A stretch of DNA of 64,000 nucleotides from Verrucomicrobiia bacterium (GCA_019634625.1 JAHCBA010000002.1:204114-268113), one strand, 5' to 3'. Positions 1 to 9,140 are shown, counted from the first letter of the stretch. The notes: generated from the letters alone by a model not told the origin. A program made the numbers and translations.

Positions 1-158
1 TTGGAGCGGTCGAAGATCAAAATTTCCGCCCCCGGCTCATTCTGGAGAATGCGCCACGCGGAATAGAGGCCCGACATGCCGGCGCCCACCACGAGGGTGC
101 CCACCGTCTTGGGGATGGGTTGAGTGTGGGAGAGTTCAGCGCTGGTGAAGTGTGACAT
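1..158 (-). CDS. Flavin-dependent amine oxidase-like protein, N-terminal part only
   Basis: Only the first 52 codons are in the window; the gene runs off the left edge. It starts at an ATG at 158. The translation contains TLVVGAGMSGLYSAWRIL followed by an acidic strand end (EILIFDRS). This is the GxGxxG dinucleotide-binding fold plus the end of beta-2 that binds the FAD ribose in the amine oxidase/NAD(P)-binding Rossmann class. No signal peptide is visible. It lies 107 bp downstream of the THAP4-like gene on the same strand, so the two may be co-transcribed and may act together in a redox process. The substrate cannot be judged from this fragment. Confidence 0.7.
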   Translation of the reverse strand, partial: MSHFTSAELSHTQPIPKTVGTLVVGAGMSGLYSAWRILQNEPGAEILIFDRS

Positions 159-265
159 GGACGGGTTCCTTGAGATTGCGGTGGTGGAGTCGGCCGGAGG
201 ACTCCCTGCCCCGGGCAGCAGGCTGCCTCGGACGTCAGGTGACCAGGCGACCCCTCGGACTGGGT

Positions 266-1525
266 TCAGGCACGCGTGTGCTTCATCGGGCAGACGAGAG
301 GCTCCGGTCCCCCCACTGCTTCGTGAGCGGCTTCGGTCGGGAGCTGGATCGGCGGCAGGCGCTTTGCGGGTGGAATGTCCTTCTCGCGTCGCAGGGTGTT
401 GACCTGGATGTGGGGCCACTGCGTCGTGCCGCCATTCGAGCCAAACATGAACTCGAAGTCCACGATCTGCTCGTACTGCAACTGGTCGATGACGTCGCCG
501 GTCTCCTCCTCGAAGATCTCCTCCAACCACATACGGAGGCGCATCCGGGTGACACGGCAGTAGCGTTCAATCATCACGTTGTTGACGGTGGCGCCTTGAA
601 CCCCTGTGTCATGGCGTGAATCGAGCTGGATCATGTCGTATCTTTTGAAGCGCAGGCCGGCATTGGCATCGATCAACTTCAGGTTGGGCTGAACCGTGTA
701 GGGGAACCTGGCTCCGAACTGGTCATAGTTGAAGATCTGTTGGAAGTAGGCCCGCCCGCTATTCACCCCGCCGTCTGCCTGGTCTTCGCGGGGCAGTTTG
801 GTCCAGTCCGGCTTGTCGCGTGATCCTGGGATCAGGTCCTTGGCGGGGTTGATCCCCATGGTGGGCGACACGGCCAGGTATTGGGGCTCCCAGAGATCGG
901 CAACGGCGGGCGCCTGGTTCTTGATGTCGGATTCGGTCACATTGCCGGTCAAGTGGATGGTCGTGCCATGGGGAATCACGCCGGAACGTGAGATGGTATG
1001 AGGCGGCACAAACTGTGGGCCGAGTGCCCCGGGACCCAGCACAGGCTCGGCGGCGTCCGTCTTCACGGATTCCGGATCCGACGGGTGGCTGAACAGATTC
1101 CGTGGGTTTTGGAAGGGGCTCGTGGGATCCCAGGGCATCTGGTTGTCGCCCAGCCAGAGGTACATTCCATTTTCGAAGTGCTGGAGGACGTTCTCGTTGT
1201 CGATGATCGCCGTTTCGTACTTCACGGCACCGTTGAACTGTTCGTTGGATCCTGCACGGTTGCGGACCGGGGCGTTGACTTGGGTGAACTTGAGGTGCTC
1301 GCGGTACTCCTGGGACTTGAAGTGAAAGACGCCAAAGATGGTTTCCGAGGAGGTGCCGGGCGATGGCATGGGTGTGGTGTGCAGCCCGGTCGGGCCGCCC
1401 TTCCAGTTCACCCAGGTGCCGTGGAGTTTCGACAGAATGCCGAACTGCGGCCTGCTGGGTAGTCCTTCCTTCCACCCGGGGTAGGGCTTAACCGAGGATG
1501 GCTGGGGTTCGGTCGATTGGGACAT
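266..1525 (-). CDS. THAP4/nitrobindin-like heme-binding domain protein (putative)
   Basis: The product is 419 residues when started at the ATG at 1525 (MSQSTEPQ), which is preceded by a purine-rich stretch (AGAGAAAAG). The reading frame is open 79 codons further upstream, but that part is low-complexity and Arg/Pro-rich and is unlikely to be coding. The N-terminal third has LSKLHGTW, then an alternating beta pattern (TIFGVFHF, HLKFTQV, VKYETAII, HFENGMYLWL) and later SRSGVIPHGTTIHLTG. That order resembles the ten-stranded calycin barrel of THAP4-like heme-binding proteins (nitrobindin). The C-terminal half is not recognised. No signal peptide or membrane segment is seen. The flavin oxidase-like gene follows on the same strand. 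The family call is from pattern memory and the function is inferred. Confidence 0.5.
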   Translation of the reverse strand: MSQSTEPQPSSVKPYPGWKEGLPSRPQFGILSKLHGTWVNWKGGPTGLHTTPMPSPGTSSETIFGVFHFKSQEYREHLKFTQVNAPVRNRAGSNEQFNGAVKYETAIIDNENVLQHFENGMYLWLGDNQMPWDPTSPFQNPRNLFSHPSDPESVKTDAAEPVLGPGALGPQFVPPHTISRSGVIPHGTTIHLTGNVTESDIKNQAPAVADLWEPQYLAVSPTMGINPAKDLIPGSRDKPDWTKLPREDQADGGVNSGRAYFQQIFNYDQFGARFPYTVQPNLKLIDANAGLRFKRYDMIQLDSRHDTGVQGATVNNVMIERYCRVTRMRLRMWLEEIFEEETGDVIDQLQYEQIVDFEFMFGSNGGTTQWPHIQVNTLRREKDIPPAKRLPPIQLPTEAAHEAVGGPEPLVCPMKHTRA

Positions 1526-1846
1526 GGTTCTTTTCTCTTTTGGGGTTTGGAGCTGGCGCTGGCCCACGAAGGAACGGCGTTTCTTCGGACCTCTTTCTGG
1601 AGATGGACGAGGGTGCTCCGACGGCGGCAGGAGGACAATCGCAATGACAGCGGGATGCTCAAGGCAACGGGGTTGGGCGCGAACCAGGCTGCACGGACCA
1701 GGCTGCACAGGATGAGGCGCAGCCCGAGACCGTGCAGGCCCCTTCGTGTCCGGGCCGCCCACCTCTCATTAACCGGGAAGTTTCGATCTGTTACAGGAAC
1801 CGTGACGGCGGAACTTCGAGAGCGGGCGGCGGCGGTTCTCTGGGCG
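1526..1846. other. Intergenic region, no gene seen
   Basis: This stretch of about 320 bp separates the 3' end of the WD40 kinase gene from the THAP4-like gene. It should contain the promoter of the latter. ORFs in it have no recognisable protein character, and I see no clear terminator or repeat. Confidence 0.5.
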
Positions 1847-4800
1847 TCAGGGTGCCGATGGCGCCCCAAACCAGACGGTGACGGTGCCCTCGCCGTCGGA
1901 GGCGGCGACGTGGGTGCCGTCGCGGCTGACGGCGACGTCCCAGACCGGGCTCTGGGTCGTGACCTGGAGGCTGAGGAGTAATTGGCCGGTTCCGGCGTTC
2001 CAGACACGCATGGTGCCGTCGGTGCCGCCCGTGAAGATGCGGGTGCCGTCGGGACTGTACGTGGCGGCCAGGACCCTTCCGTCGTGGCCGGTCAGGGGTG
2101 GAAGCGCCAGAGCGCCGTCGCGGACGTAGCGCACATGGGTGGCGCCATCCCCGGCTCCATGAACCAGCCGGGTGCCGTCCGGGCTGAACGCCAGGCAGCG
2201 GGTGGTGCTGGAGACGTTCGTTTGCCGCCAGGCGTTGGACCAGTTGTCGGTGCGCCAGAGGGCAACGGAGCCATCGTTGCTGCAGGAGGCCAGGAGGGAC
2301 CCATTGGCGGAGAAGCGCACGCCTTCGACCTCGCGGGCATGGGCGGGGATGGGAAGGCGGGTCCACCGGCGGGTTGCAATGTCCAGGACCCGCAAGGTGC
2401 CGTCGGTGCAACCGGCGACGAGGCGGCGCTCGTCCGGGCTGAGATCGAGCCACCAGATGGCAGGCTGACCGTCTGCAGTGTCCGTCTGGAACTCGACCTC
2501 GCCGGAAGCGGCGTTGACGCCATGAAGTCGGCCGGCGGTCCCAGCGGCGTAGAGCCGGCTTGCATCGGCCGTCTGGGCGATCGCGTTAATCAACGTGTTG
2601 TCGAACTGGATGCGGCGGGTGAGCGAGGCCGAGTGGAGGTCCCATTCGAGGAGTTCACCCGCGAGGCTGGCTACCCGCAGACGTAGCCGATCGGGCGTGA
2701 ACCGAAGAGTTCGCAACTGGCCCGGCGGTCCGGTCAACCGCAGGTGATCCGGGTGAGGACGTTCCAGGCGAAGCACTTCGCCGCTGGCGGCCCAAGTCAG
2801 AATGGCCGGACTGTCGTCGAGGAACACAGCCCCGGCCTCCGAACGCCCGTCGAGGGCGATGACGGCGTCAAGGCGTCCTGTGTCCACGTCGGTGATGACC
2901 ACCTGTCCGAAGTAGGCACACGCGAGCAGGCGGCGTCCGGTCGCATCGAACGCCGTGCTCCAGAATTCGGACAGCCCCGCCGGTACGAACAGATCGTGGC
3001 TCGATCGGGCCTCCACGTTCCACAGGCGCAGTCCGGAGCCTCCCGCGAGGCGGCGTCCGGTGCTGACCACCTGGGGTTTCGAGGGATTCGCCGCCACGGC
3101 AATCACGTGGGCGGGCTGGTGTCCCAAGCGATCGAGGAGGGGATTGGAACCCGGTTCCCAGCGCCACAGCCCGCCGGCGTCGTCGCCCAGGATCAGCGTG
3201 GCCGCCCCGGTGAAGTCCAGGTCGGTGATGGGAACGGCGACAGAGGTCCCGGCTTCCTGGCGTCCTTGGAGCGTCCAGACCTGAGCCTGGCCATCGCCGG
3301 TGGCGACCCCAAGCCAGATTTCGTCGGGTGACAGCGCCAAGGCCCGGATCGGGGAGGTCGTGGTCCACTGTGCCCGGAGTTCGCCGGCGGGCATCTGCCA
3401 CACCGTCACCTCGCCGTTCCGGGTGGCCGCGGCCAGGACGGTTCCGGCGGGGCTGACCGCCAGGAAGGCGGCGTTGGTGAGCCCCAGCGTTCGGCGTTCC
3501 CTGCCGTCGGACAAGGACCGGAGGCGCAAGGGTTGGTGTTCGCCGGCGGTCACGAACCAACCCTGACCTGCGTTTGCGGCGACCGCGGTGAGGCCGGCCG
3601 GTTCCTGACAGAGGGGAATGGAACGCCAGGAGTGCGCCCACGTCCGGAGATGCCACCATTCCCAACCCCGCAGTTCGGGGCGGCAATTAGCGAGCAACCG
3701 GGCGGAGGCGGCGTGGCGTCCGGCTTCGAGCTGGAGGGTCGCTTCGGCTGTGGTGGCGGCGTAGACTTGGGCCGACAGTTGGCGATTGGTGCGATGCTGG
3801 TGGGCGGCGACGGCGAGCAGGATGCCGACGATCACCATGGCCGCCGCCGCCTGGCTGAACGCGGCGAGCCGGTTCCGGAGAATCCATGCCTTCAGTTCGG
3901 CCAGCGCACCGGTCCGGTGGGCGCGCACCACGCGACCTTCGATCCAGGCCTGGAGATCCTCGGCGAGTTCGGTGGCGCTCGGGTAACGGGCGGGGGCCTT
4001 CCGGTTCATGGCCTTGCTGCAGATTGCCAGCAGCTCGGCGGGTTGGTGTCGCGCCGCCACGCCGAGAGGATCCGGCGGGCCGGATCGCACGGCCTCGATC
4101 ACCGCCTTCGGGGTCCGGGCCTGGCCGGAACCGAGGAAGGGGGGGTGACCGGTCAGCAGCTCGTAGAGGATGGCGCCGAGCGAATAGACATCGGAGGCGG
4201 GCCCGATGTCCTCGATCCGGCCTTCGGCATGTTCGGGCGACATGTAGGCCGGGGTTCCCAGGACCGTTCCGTCCACGGTGAGCAAAGGGGAACCCTGGTT
4301 CGCCGCGGATTCGGCGCCGGCAGATCCCGGCTGAGGGGATGGGGAGGCCGGGGTTTTGGATCGGTCGGACGGGCGGAGGTTGTACAGATCGCCACGATCC
4401 AGTCGCCGCGCGAGGCCCCAGTCCATCACATAGACCTCGCCGAGTCGGGCGACGAGAATGTTCTGGGGTTTGAGGTCGCGGTGGATCACCCGGTGTTCGT
4501 GTGCGTGTGCGACGGCCTGGCAGGCTTGGACGATGACGTGGACGGCACGAAGGAGGGTCCATCCCTCGAGCCGGTCCCGGGCGAGAGCGAAGATCTCGTT
4601 GAGCGCGCGCCCCTTCACCAGCTTCATGGTGAAGTAGATGCGGCCGTGCGGGTCGACGCCGATCTCATGCACCGGCACGATGTGCGGATGATCGAGCTGG
4701 GCGGTGATCTGGGCCTCTTCCACGAAGCGGTCCACCCAGGCGGGAGGCAGCGAATCGAGCGAGACCGGTTCCGTGCCGGCCAGATTCGTGCCGATGACCT

Positions 4801-5251
4801 TCATGGCGATCTGGCGGTTGAGCTCGCGATCCAGCACGGCGTAGATCACTCCCATGCCACCGCGGGCAACCACGCCCCGGATTTCGTAGCGCCCACCCCG
4901 GGAAGGTTCCACGACCGGGGTTCGAGGAGGTTTTGAGGCGCCAGGTTCCACGTCCGGGTCGGCCGTGGTGTCCCCGCATGAGGGAGGCGTTTGAGGCCGG
5001 GGCTGGCCGCCCAGGCCGGCAGCCTCATGCAAGCGACGCAGTTCCTTCGCCAGTTCGGGATAGGCCGCGCAGAGGGCCGCAAAGCCCTCCGGCCCGGCCT
5101 GAGGTTGACGGGCCAGGAATTGCGCAAAGACCTCGCCAGCCATTGGGAGCCCCGGACGCAAGCGGCAGGCCAGGCAGACATCGCCCGCCACACCCGTGAC
5201 CGGATGGCCGCAGGTCCGGCAGGTCAGGGGCTGTGGGGGAAGGGGTGCCAC
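1847..5251 (-). CDS. Membrane Ser/Thr protein kinase with N-terminal zinc ribbon and C-terminal WD40 propeller
   Basis: This 1134-residue protein begins with a CRTC...CLAC zinc-ribbon motif (residues 11-29). A Hanks-type kinase domain follows (about 121-440): glycine loop ARGGMG, Lys151 (IAMKVI), catalytic HRDLKPQN (257-264) and GTPAYMSPE in the activation segment. The magnesium motif is DWG (277-279) instead of DFG, a variant known in planctomycete-type kinases. A hydrophobic segment (AAAAMVIVGILLAVAA) near residue 480 should anchor it in the inner membrane. The remaining 600 or so residues are WD40-like repeats (FSPDGTRLVHGAGDG, YSPDGTRIFTGGTDGTMRVW), probably an extracytoplasmic or docking propeller. 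It lies 83 bp downstream of an ECF sigma factor gene on the same strand, the usual sigma/kinase pairing. Substrates are unknown. Confidence 0.93.
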   Translation of the reverse strand: MAPLPPQPLTCRTCGHPVTGVAGDVCLACRLRPGLPMAGEVFAQFLARQPQAGPEGFAALCAAYPELAKELRRLHEAAGLGGQPRPQTPPSCGDTTADPDVEPGASKPPRTPVVEPSRGGRYEIRGVVARGGMGVIYAVLDRELNRQIAMKVIGTNLAGTEPVSLDSLPPAWVDRFVEEAQITAQLDHPHIVPVHEIGVDPHGRIYFTMKLVKGRALNEIFALARDRLEGWTLLRAVHVIVQACQAVAHAHEHRVIHRDLKPQNILVARLGEVYVMDWGLARRLDRGDLYNLRPSDRSKTPASPSPQPGSAGAESAANQGSPLLTVDGTVLGTPAYMSPEHAEGRIEDIGPASDVYSLGAILYELLTGHPPFLGSGQARTPKAVIEAVRSGPPDPLGVAARHQPAELLAICSKAMNRKAPARYPSATELAEDLQAWIEGRVVRAHRTGALAELKAWILRNRLAAFSQAAAAMVIVGILLAVAAHQHRTNRQLSAQVYAATTAEATLQLEAGRHAASARLLANCRPELRGWEWWHLRTWAHSWRSIPLCQEPAGLTAVAANAGQGWFVTAGEHQPLRLRSLSDGRERRTLGLTNAAFLAVSPAGTVLAAATRNGEVTVWQMPAGELRAQWTTTSPIRALALSPDEIWLGVATGDGQAQVWTLQGRQEAGTSVAVPITDLDFTGAATLILGDDAGGLWRWEPGSNPLLDRLGHQPAHVIAVAANPSKPQVVSTGRRLAGGSGLRLWNVEARSSHDLFVPAGLSEFWSTAFDATGRRLLACAYFGQVVITDVDTGRLDAVIALDGRSEAGAVFLDDSPAILTWAASGEVLRLERPHPDHLRLTGPPGQLRTLRFTPDRLRLRVASLAGELLEWDLHSASLTRRIQFDNTLINAIAQTADASRLYAAGTAGRLHGVNAASGEVEFQTDTADGQPAIWWLDLSPDERRLVAGCTDGTLRVLDIATRRWTRLPIPAHAREVEGVRFSANGSLLASCSNDGSVALWRTDNWSNAWRQTNVSSTTRCLAFSPDGTRLVHGAGDGATHVRYVRDGALALPPLTGHDGRVLAATYSPDGTRIFTGGTDGTMRVWNAGTGQLLLSLQVTTQSPVWDVAVSRDGTHVAASDGEGTVTVWFGAPSAP

Positions 5252-5334
5252 GTCATTCGATCCGCGTTTCCGACGATGAGTAGTGACCCGCCCGGCGGCA
5301 AATGTTACACGGCGGACCCACGGTGAGGCCGGTT

Positions 5335-6072
5335 TCAGCGGCTGACCACGCGCATGAGGAAGCGGACCTCATCCTCGACCTCGGCTTCGGTGGCAACGGT
5401 TTCTGCGACGGTTTCCCGGAGCAGTTCCCGGTAGCGTTGCCGGAAGCGATGGAAGGTGACCCGCAAATTCACGGGTGTCAGATCGAACCGGGCGCACAGC
5501 TCCGCGTACGGCACAGAGGTCGCATCGCCCCACAAGTGCTGGTGGAACTCATGGAAGAGGGCGCCGCGCCCCTGGGCTTCCCACTCGCCTTGCAGTCGCT
5601 CCATGACCCGCTCGATCAGGGCTCTGGCCCAATGCCGGTCGTAGGCGGTCGCCGGGGTTTCGGGTTCGGCCGCCCCGGCCCCGAAGCGTGCCTCGGCGCT
5701 GACCGTGTCCAGCGAGATCGGCAACTGCCCGCCACCCCGCTTCTGGGCCGACCGCCGCCGCCGCTCGTTGTGCAGAAAGTTCTCGATCGACGCGAGCAGG
5801 AAGGACCGGAACCGTCCCAGCGTGCGATCTGCCCGCGACAGCTGATTGCGGGCGAGGAAGTCCGCGAGAAACGACTGGGTCAGATCCTGCGCCTCCTCGG
5901 GTGAGAGACCCTTGCGACGGAGAAAGGCATAGAGCGGAAACCAATAGGCCCGACACAGCCCGTCCAGGGCGGCCCGACATCGCTCACTGGCCAAGTCCCC
6001 TGCGGCCACAACGGCACTCCAATGGGTGGTGGCGAACGTTGCAGCGCCGGGCTCGATCCGATCTTCCGCCAT
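5335..6072 (-). CDS. ECF-type RNA polymerase sigma factor (kinase-linked)
   Basis: The product is 245 residues starting at the ATG at 6072 (MAEDRIEPG). The frame is open for 49 further codons, but they are unlike the rest. FATTHWSAVVAAGD followed by LCRAYWFPLYAFLRRKGLSPEEAQDLTQSFLADFL is the sigma-70 region 2 pattern of the large ECF group seen with Ser/Thr kinases in Planctomycetes and Verrucomicrobia. FHNERRRR-like basic residues (about 110-118) lie in the linker, and a region 4 helix-turn-helix (about 190-225: YAELCARFDLTPVNLRVTFHRFRQRYRELL) follows. No anti-sigma gene is nearby. The kinase gene just downstream is the likely regulator or co-regulated partner. The target promoters are not known. 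Confidence 0.9.
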   Translation of the reverse strand: MAEDRIEPGAATFATTHWSAVVAAGDLASERCRAALDGLCRAYWFPLYAFLRRKGLSPEEAQDLTQSFLADFLARNQLSRADRTLGRFRSFLLASIENFLHNERRRRSAQKRGGGQLPISLDTVSAEARFGAGAAEPETPATAYDRHWARALIERVMERLQGEWEAQGRGALFHEFHQHLWGDATSVPYAELCARFDLTPVNLRVTFHRFRQRYRELLRETVAETVATEAEVEDEVRFLMRVVSR

Positions 6073-6347
6073 GCGATGTGGGGACGTTAATACCCCATGC
6101 CGACGCGCTCCAACCAATAAGGAACCCTGACGGCGTTCTTCAGGTTCGAGCGCTGGCACATCCGGTGTGGCCACCGGGTCCCGGCCCCCAATCGAACCCA
6201 GCCGTACCCGCTTCAACATCGTTGGGTAGCCGGCGTCAGCACCGATCTCCCCGGTGGCCGCACCGTGCCTTCCCTCCTGCGCCTCAACGGATCTCGAGTT
6301 GAAGGAAGAAGGGCGTTCCGTCGTAACCGTTCACAGGATTCTGACCC

Positions 6348-6455
6348 GATCCAGTAGGGCCGGCCGTTGTCCTTGTGGCCGGTTTCGTCGCAGTTGAGCT
6401 GGGATGGATGGGGCAGCAGCTCCATGAGTTGCTTCTGCGGCCGGTCGTATCGATT
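6348..6455 (-). pseudogene. IS66-like transposase remnant (tentative)
   Basis: One minus-strand frame reads NRYDRPQKQLMELLP...LNCDETGHKDNGRPYWI. DETG(H/W)..NG.P.W is typical of the first catalytic Asp region of IS66-family transposases. The similarity stops abruptly at both ends, and no full transposase or terminal repeats are visible. If real, it is a decayed fragment of about 36 codons. The surrounding 6.1-6.7 kb otherwise holds no recognisable gene. Confidence 0.35.
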
Positions 6456-6587
6456 GAACCGGTCGTTGCGATCCGGTCCCTGGGTCCGTCCGACACAGGT
6501 CCAGTTGGCCGCTGCATGGCAGGCTCCCTGGAAGCGGCCCTCCCCGCCTCCCCTCGCACTGCACCCCACCCCATGCAGGAGCGCGGA

Positions 6588-6605
6588 CAGGCCTGTCCGC
6601 TCTTC
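6588..6605. repeat. Short perfect palindrome
   Basis: GCGGACAGGCCTGTCCGC is an 18-bp perfect inverted repeat in the gene-poor stretch downstream of the AbiEii-like gene. It could fold as a hairpin in RNA or be a protein binding site. No T-tract follows it on either strand, so it is not a classical terminator. Exact ends are accurate to a few bases. Confidence 0.4.
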
Positions 6606-6711
6606 CCCCCTCCGACCTGCACCCCGCGGACAAGGCTGTGCGCGCTCCGCTTGAGATATCACCCGGCCAAGCCGGCTGTCGCCCGGGGTCTGCCGTTCCA
6701 ATCGCAAGTGT

Positions 6712-7539
6712 CTACATTCGAGGGGGCAGTATCGTGGGCCAAGCACCCCTGATGGAGCCAAAGTGGCGAATCAGTGTTGGGAACGTGTTTAACACCGGGT
6801 TGGGATTCACGGGTGCGCCCTTCTCATCCAGATAAAGACAACCGACTTCTTTAGAGCCTGTCTGAAAACTGGGAGGGGCCCTGTTGTCGCGGAAAAGACC
6901 GGATGGCGAGGCGCGAGGAGGGAGCATACCCGCCAGCGGTCTGTGACCGAGGAGCCACGAAGCCAGCCGGCCTTTTCCGCGACAACCCTTCGGGCGACGG
7001 TCCTTTCGGCCTGGGCCTGCGTTGGCTCGACCGTTACAGCCCGCTGCGGGGATGCGCCGGCCTCGCCGCCTTGGCCCAGGCCAAAACTCCTCGTCGCAGG
7101 GCCCCTTCCAGTTTTCAGACAGGCTCTTAGGAGGCAGTTTGGCAATGATTTCGAGGGCGGCCATGGAGGCTTCAAGCCAGGTGTCCTTGAGTTCGGCAAG
7201 ACGCAGGGGCACCTCCAAGGCAAGGTCGGCGAGGTCCTCCGGACGATAGACCGCGTGCCGACCGGCCCAGTGGACAATGGCTTCGGGTGAGAGACCCGGA
7301 TCCTTGCCGGTGCCGGCCCAAGCCAGAGCACCCAGGTGAAGATGGTGTTGATGAAGGTGGAGGACGTCGATCCAGTCGCGAATTTCGGCTCGCCCAGCAA
7401 AGGCCAGAACCTTGTTCACTGCGGCATCCCAGAAATTCAGGCGCCATCCCAACTCAGGGTCGGGTTCGACAGGAAAGAACCGGAAGGCACTGTCGAAGGC
7501 CCATTCGATTCTCGTCTGGTGTGATCCCTGACGGACCAC
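6712..7539 (-). pseudogene. AbiEii/AbiGii-type nucleotidyltransferase toxin, C-terminal part, with an in-frame MITE insertion
   Basis: The reading frame opens at a GTG at 7539. WAFDSAFRFFPVEPDPELGWRLNFWDAAVNKVLAFAGRAEIRDWIDVLHL matches the C-terminal half of AbiEii-like proteins, as do the later GCLYLDEKGAPVNP and RHFGSIRGAWPTI. The N-terminal nucleotidyltransferase domain with its GS...D.D motif is missing. An in-frame TAG lies just upstream of the GTG (7551-7553), so the gene is probably truncated. Between LPPK and EVGCLYL, 92 foreign codons come from a 273-bp MITE plus its 3-bp target duplication. The insertion contains no stop and keeps the frame. No AbiEi-like antitoxin gene is adjacent. 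Most likely an inactive remnant of a toxin or abortive-infection gene. Confidence 0.72.
6854..7126. mobile_element. 273-bp MITE, IS5-like ends, TTA target duplication
   Basis: The ends are near-perfect inverted repeats of about 29 bp starting GAGCCTGTCTGAAAACT, with one mismatch further in. TTA occurs directly outside both ends (6851-6853 and 7127-7129), a 3-bp target duplication of the TNA type used by some IS5-family elements. Inside is a second inverted pair (TTGTCGCGGAAAAGACCGG near 6884 and its complement near 6968, one mismatch) and a third (GGCCTGGGCC near 7011 and 7070), so the whole element can fold into nested hairpins. It has no transposase gene. It sits inside the AbiEii-like reading frame and adds exactly 276 bp. 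Confidence 0.85.
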
Positions 7540-7763
7540 CGCCCGATCCTAGGGTTGTCGATGCCACCGCAGCAAGGGGTCAACATGGGCGTCTTCCTCG
7601 AAAGACGACCCTGGGGTCATGACCCCGGGCGGCCTCCTGCCGACATGGCGCCGTGGCTTACTGCATGGATACGGCTAAACCTTCGTTGCCCACGAGGGGG
7701 CCCGCTCTTGGAACAGGCCCAGGGCAATGGCGCCAAGGTCGGTTGAGCGGGTTCCCGCGTCGG
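7540..7763. other. Intergenic region with a 14-bp palindrome
   Basis: No gene is seen. GGGGTCATGACCCC at 7613-7626 is a perfect palindrome and might be a binding site or hairpin. The region lies downstream of the Gfo/Idh/MocA gene and upstream of the truncated AbiEii-like frame, where the missing N-terminal domain would be expected. Confidence 0.4.
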
Positions 7764-9140
7764 TCAGAGGGTCCAGCCCGCCCGATAAGGGGGGTTCACC
7801 AGCGTGGTGGCGGCGGCGTGGTTCTTGAACTGCAGGGCGTCGCCATCCCACAGGAGTTTCTCCCCGGGGAACCGCAGCGCGATCAACCCAAGCAATCCGA
7901 GGTCGGTGAGGGGGCCGCCGTAGGCAAACCGGGATCCCGCCGGCCGGCCGGTCCGGATGGCCTCGGCCCAGTCCCAGACGTGGCCGCGCACCCTGGGAAC
8001 TCTCTCCGCCGGCGCCCGGCTGCCCGAGTACTGTTCCATCAGGTCTTCGGGCAGCAGGACGGCATTCCCGCCGCCGTGGGAACCATGGACGATCATCCCT
8101 TGGTCACCGTGGAGGATGGCTCCCGTGCCGGGGACGGGATGATCGGCGGCAAGCCCGGGGGGCCGGGGAATGCGCGTCCGGCCATCATGCCAGACCAGTT
8201 GCACGGGGCCGCGATCCGCCTTGGCGGGAAACTCATAGGTGATCCTCGTGCCGGGAGGGTAGGTCAGGCCCTGGGTCGCGAGATCGTAGTCCACCGCCTC
8301 CGCGCGGATGCTGGAGGGAGCGCCGAGGTCCAGCGCCCAGAAGGCGGGGTCCACGACATGGCAGATCCAGTCACCGACCGCGCCGCCGCCAAAGGGAAGC
8401 CAGCCCCGCCAGTTCCAGTGCACCCACAACGGCGAGTAAGGCCGGAACTGGGCCGGTCCCACCCAGAGTTCGTAATCCAGCCCGGCCGGGACAGGAGGGC
8501 GCTCCTGCAATTTCGGCAGGTTGGGAATCTGGCAGTACACCTGCGGAAAGGCGTCGCACCCGGCATGGACGGTATGCACCTTGCCGATGGCGCCCGCCCA
8601 GATCCACTCGCACACCCGGCGGATGCTGTTGCTGGAATTCCCCTGGTTCCCCAGTTGGGTGACCACTTTATGCTCCTGCGCGGTCGCCATCAGCCGGTGA
8701 ACCTCGCCCACGGAATGGGCCAGCGGCTTCTCGCAGTACACATGTCTGCCCCGTCGCATGGCCTCCATGGCGATCACCGCATGCGTGTGGTCCGGTGTCC
8801 CGATCACCACCCCGTCCACCCCCGGGCCCATCCGGTCCAGCATCACGCGGTAGTCGGTGAACCGGCGCGCTTTCGGATACTTCTCGAACTGCTTTCCGGC
8901 GTAGTTCTCGTCCACGTCGCACAAGGCGACGATGTTGTGTCCCAGCGACGCCGCCTCATCGATCACGGCCCCGCCGCGGCTGCCGATTCCGACGCCCGCG
9001 AGATTCAGCTTCTCGCCCACCGGAAGCCCGTCCGCGCCCCCGACACGAACTCCGGGCAGGATGTTGAAAAGCGCGACGCCGCATCCGGCACGACGAAGGA
9101 ACTGTCGCCGGGCGATCCCTGGGGATGGAGGTGGATTCAT
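7764..9140 (-). CDS. Tat-exported Gfo/Idh/MocA family oxidoreductase
   Basis: The product is 458 residues from the ATG at 9140 (MNPPPSPG), chosen because the twin-arginine signal (ARRQFLRRAGCGVALFNILPG) follows within 12 residues. The NAD(P)-binding fold is seen in LAGVGIGSRGGAVIDEA and ALCDVDENYAG. The family motif EKPLAHSVGEVHRLM with the catalytic-type Lys follows, and then GNQGNSSNSIRRVCEWI. The C-terminal half, with many Trp and Gly residues, fits the substrate-binding beta-sheet domain. These periplasmic members are common in Verrucomicrobia and Planctomycetes and probably act on sugars or polyols; the substrate is not deducible. It appears to be a single-gene unit. Confidence 0.9.
   Translation of the reverse strand: MNPPPSPGIARRQFLRRAGCGVALFNILPGVRVGGADGLPVGEKLNLAGVGIGSRGGAVIDEAASLGHNIVALCDVDENYAGKQFEKYPKARRFTDYRVMLDRMGPGVDGVVIGTPDHTHAVIAMEAMRRGRHVYCEKPLAHSVGEVHRLMATAQEHKVVTQLGNQGNSSNSIRRVCEWIWAGAIGKVHTVHAGCDAFPQVYCQIPNLPKLQERPPVPAGLDYELWVGPAQFRPYSPLWVHWNWRGWLPFGGGAVGDWICHVVDPAFWALDLGAPSSIRAEAVDYDLATQGLTYPPGTRITYEFPAKADRGPVQLVWHDGRTRIPRPPGLAADHPVPGTGAILHGDQGMIVHGSHGGGNAVLLPEDLMEQYSGSRAPAERVPRVRGHVWDWAEAIRTGRPAGSRFAYGGPLTDLGLLGLIALRFPGEKLLWDGDALQFKNHAAATTLVNPPYRAGWTL

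Noticed and set aside
3533-4936. 467-codon plus-strand ORF opposite the first kinase
   Set aside because: Shadow of the kinase domain coding region; no protein family pattern.
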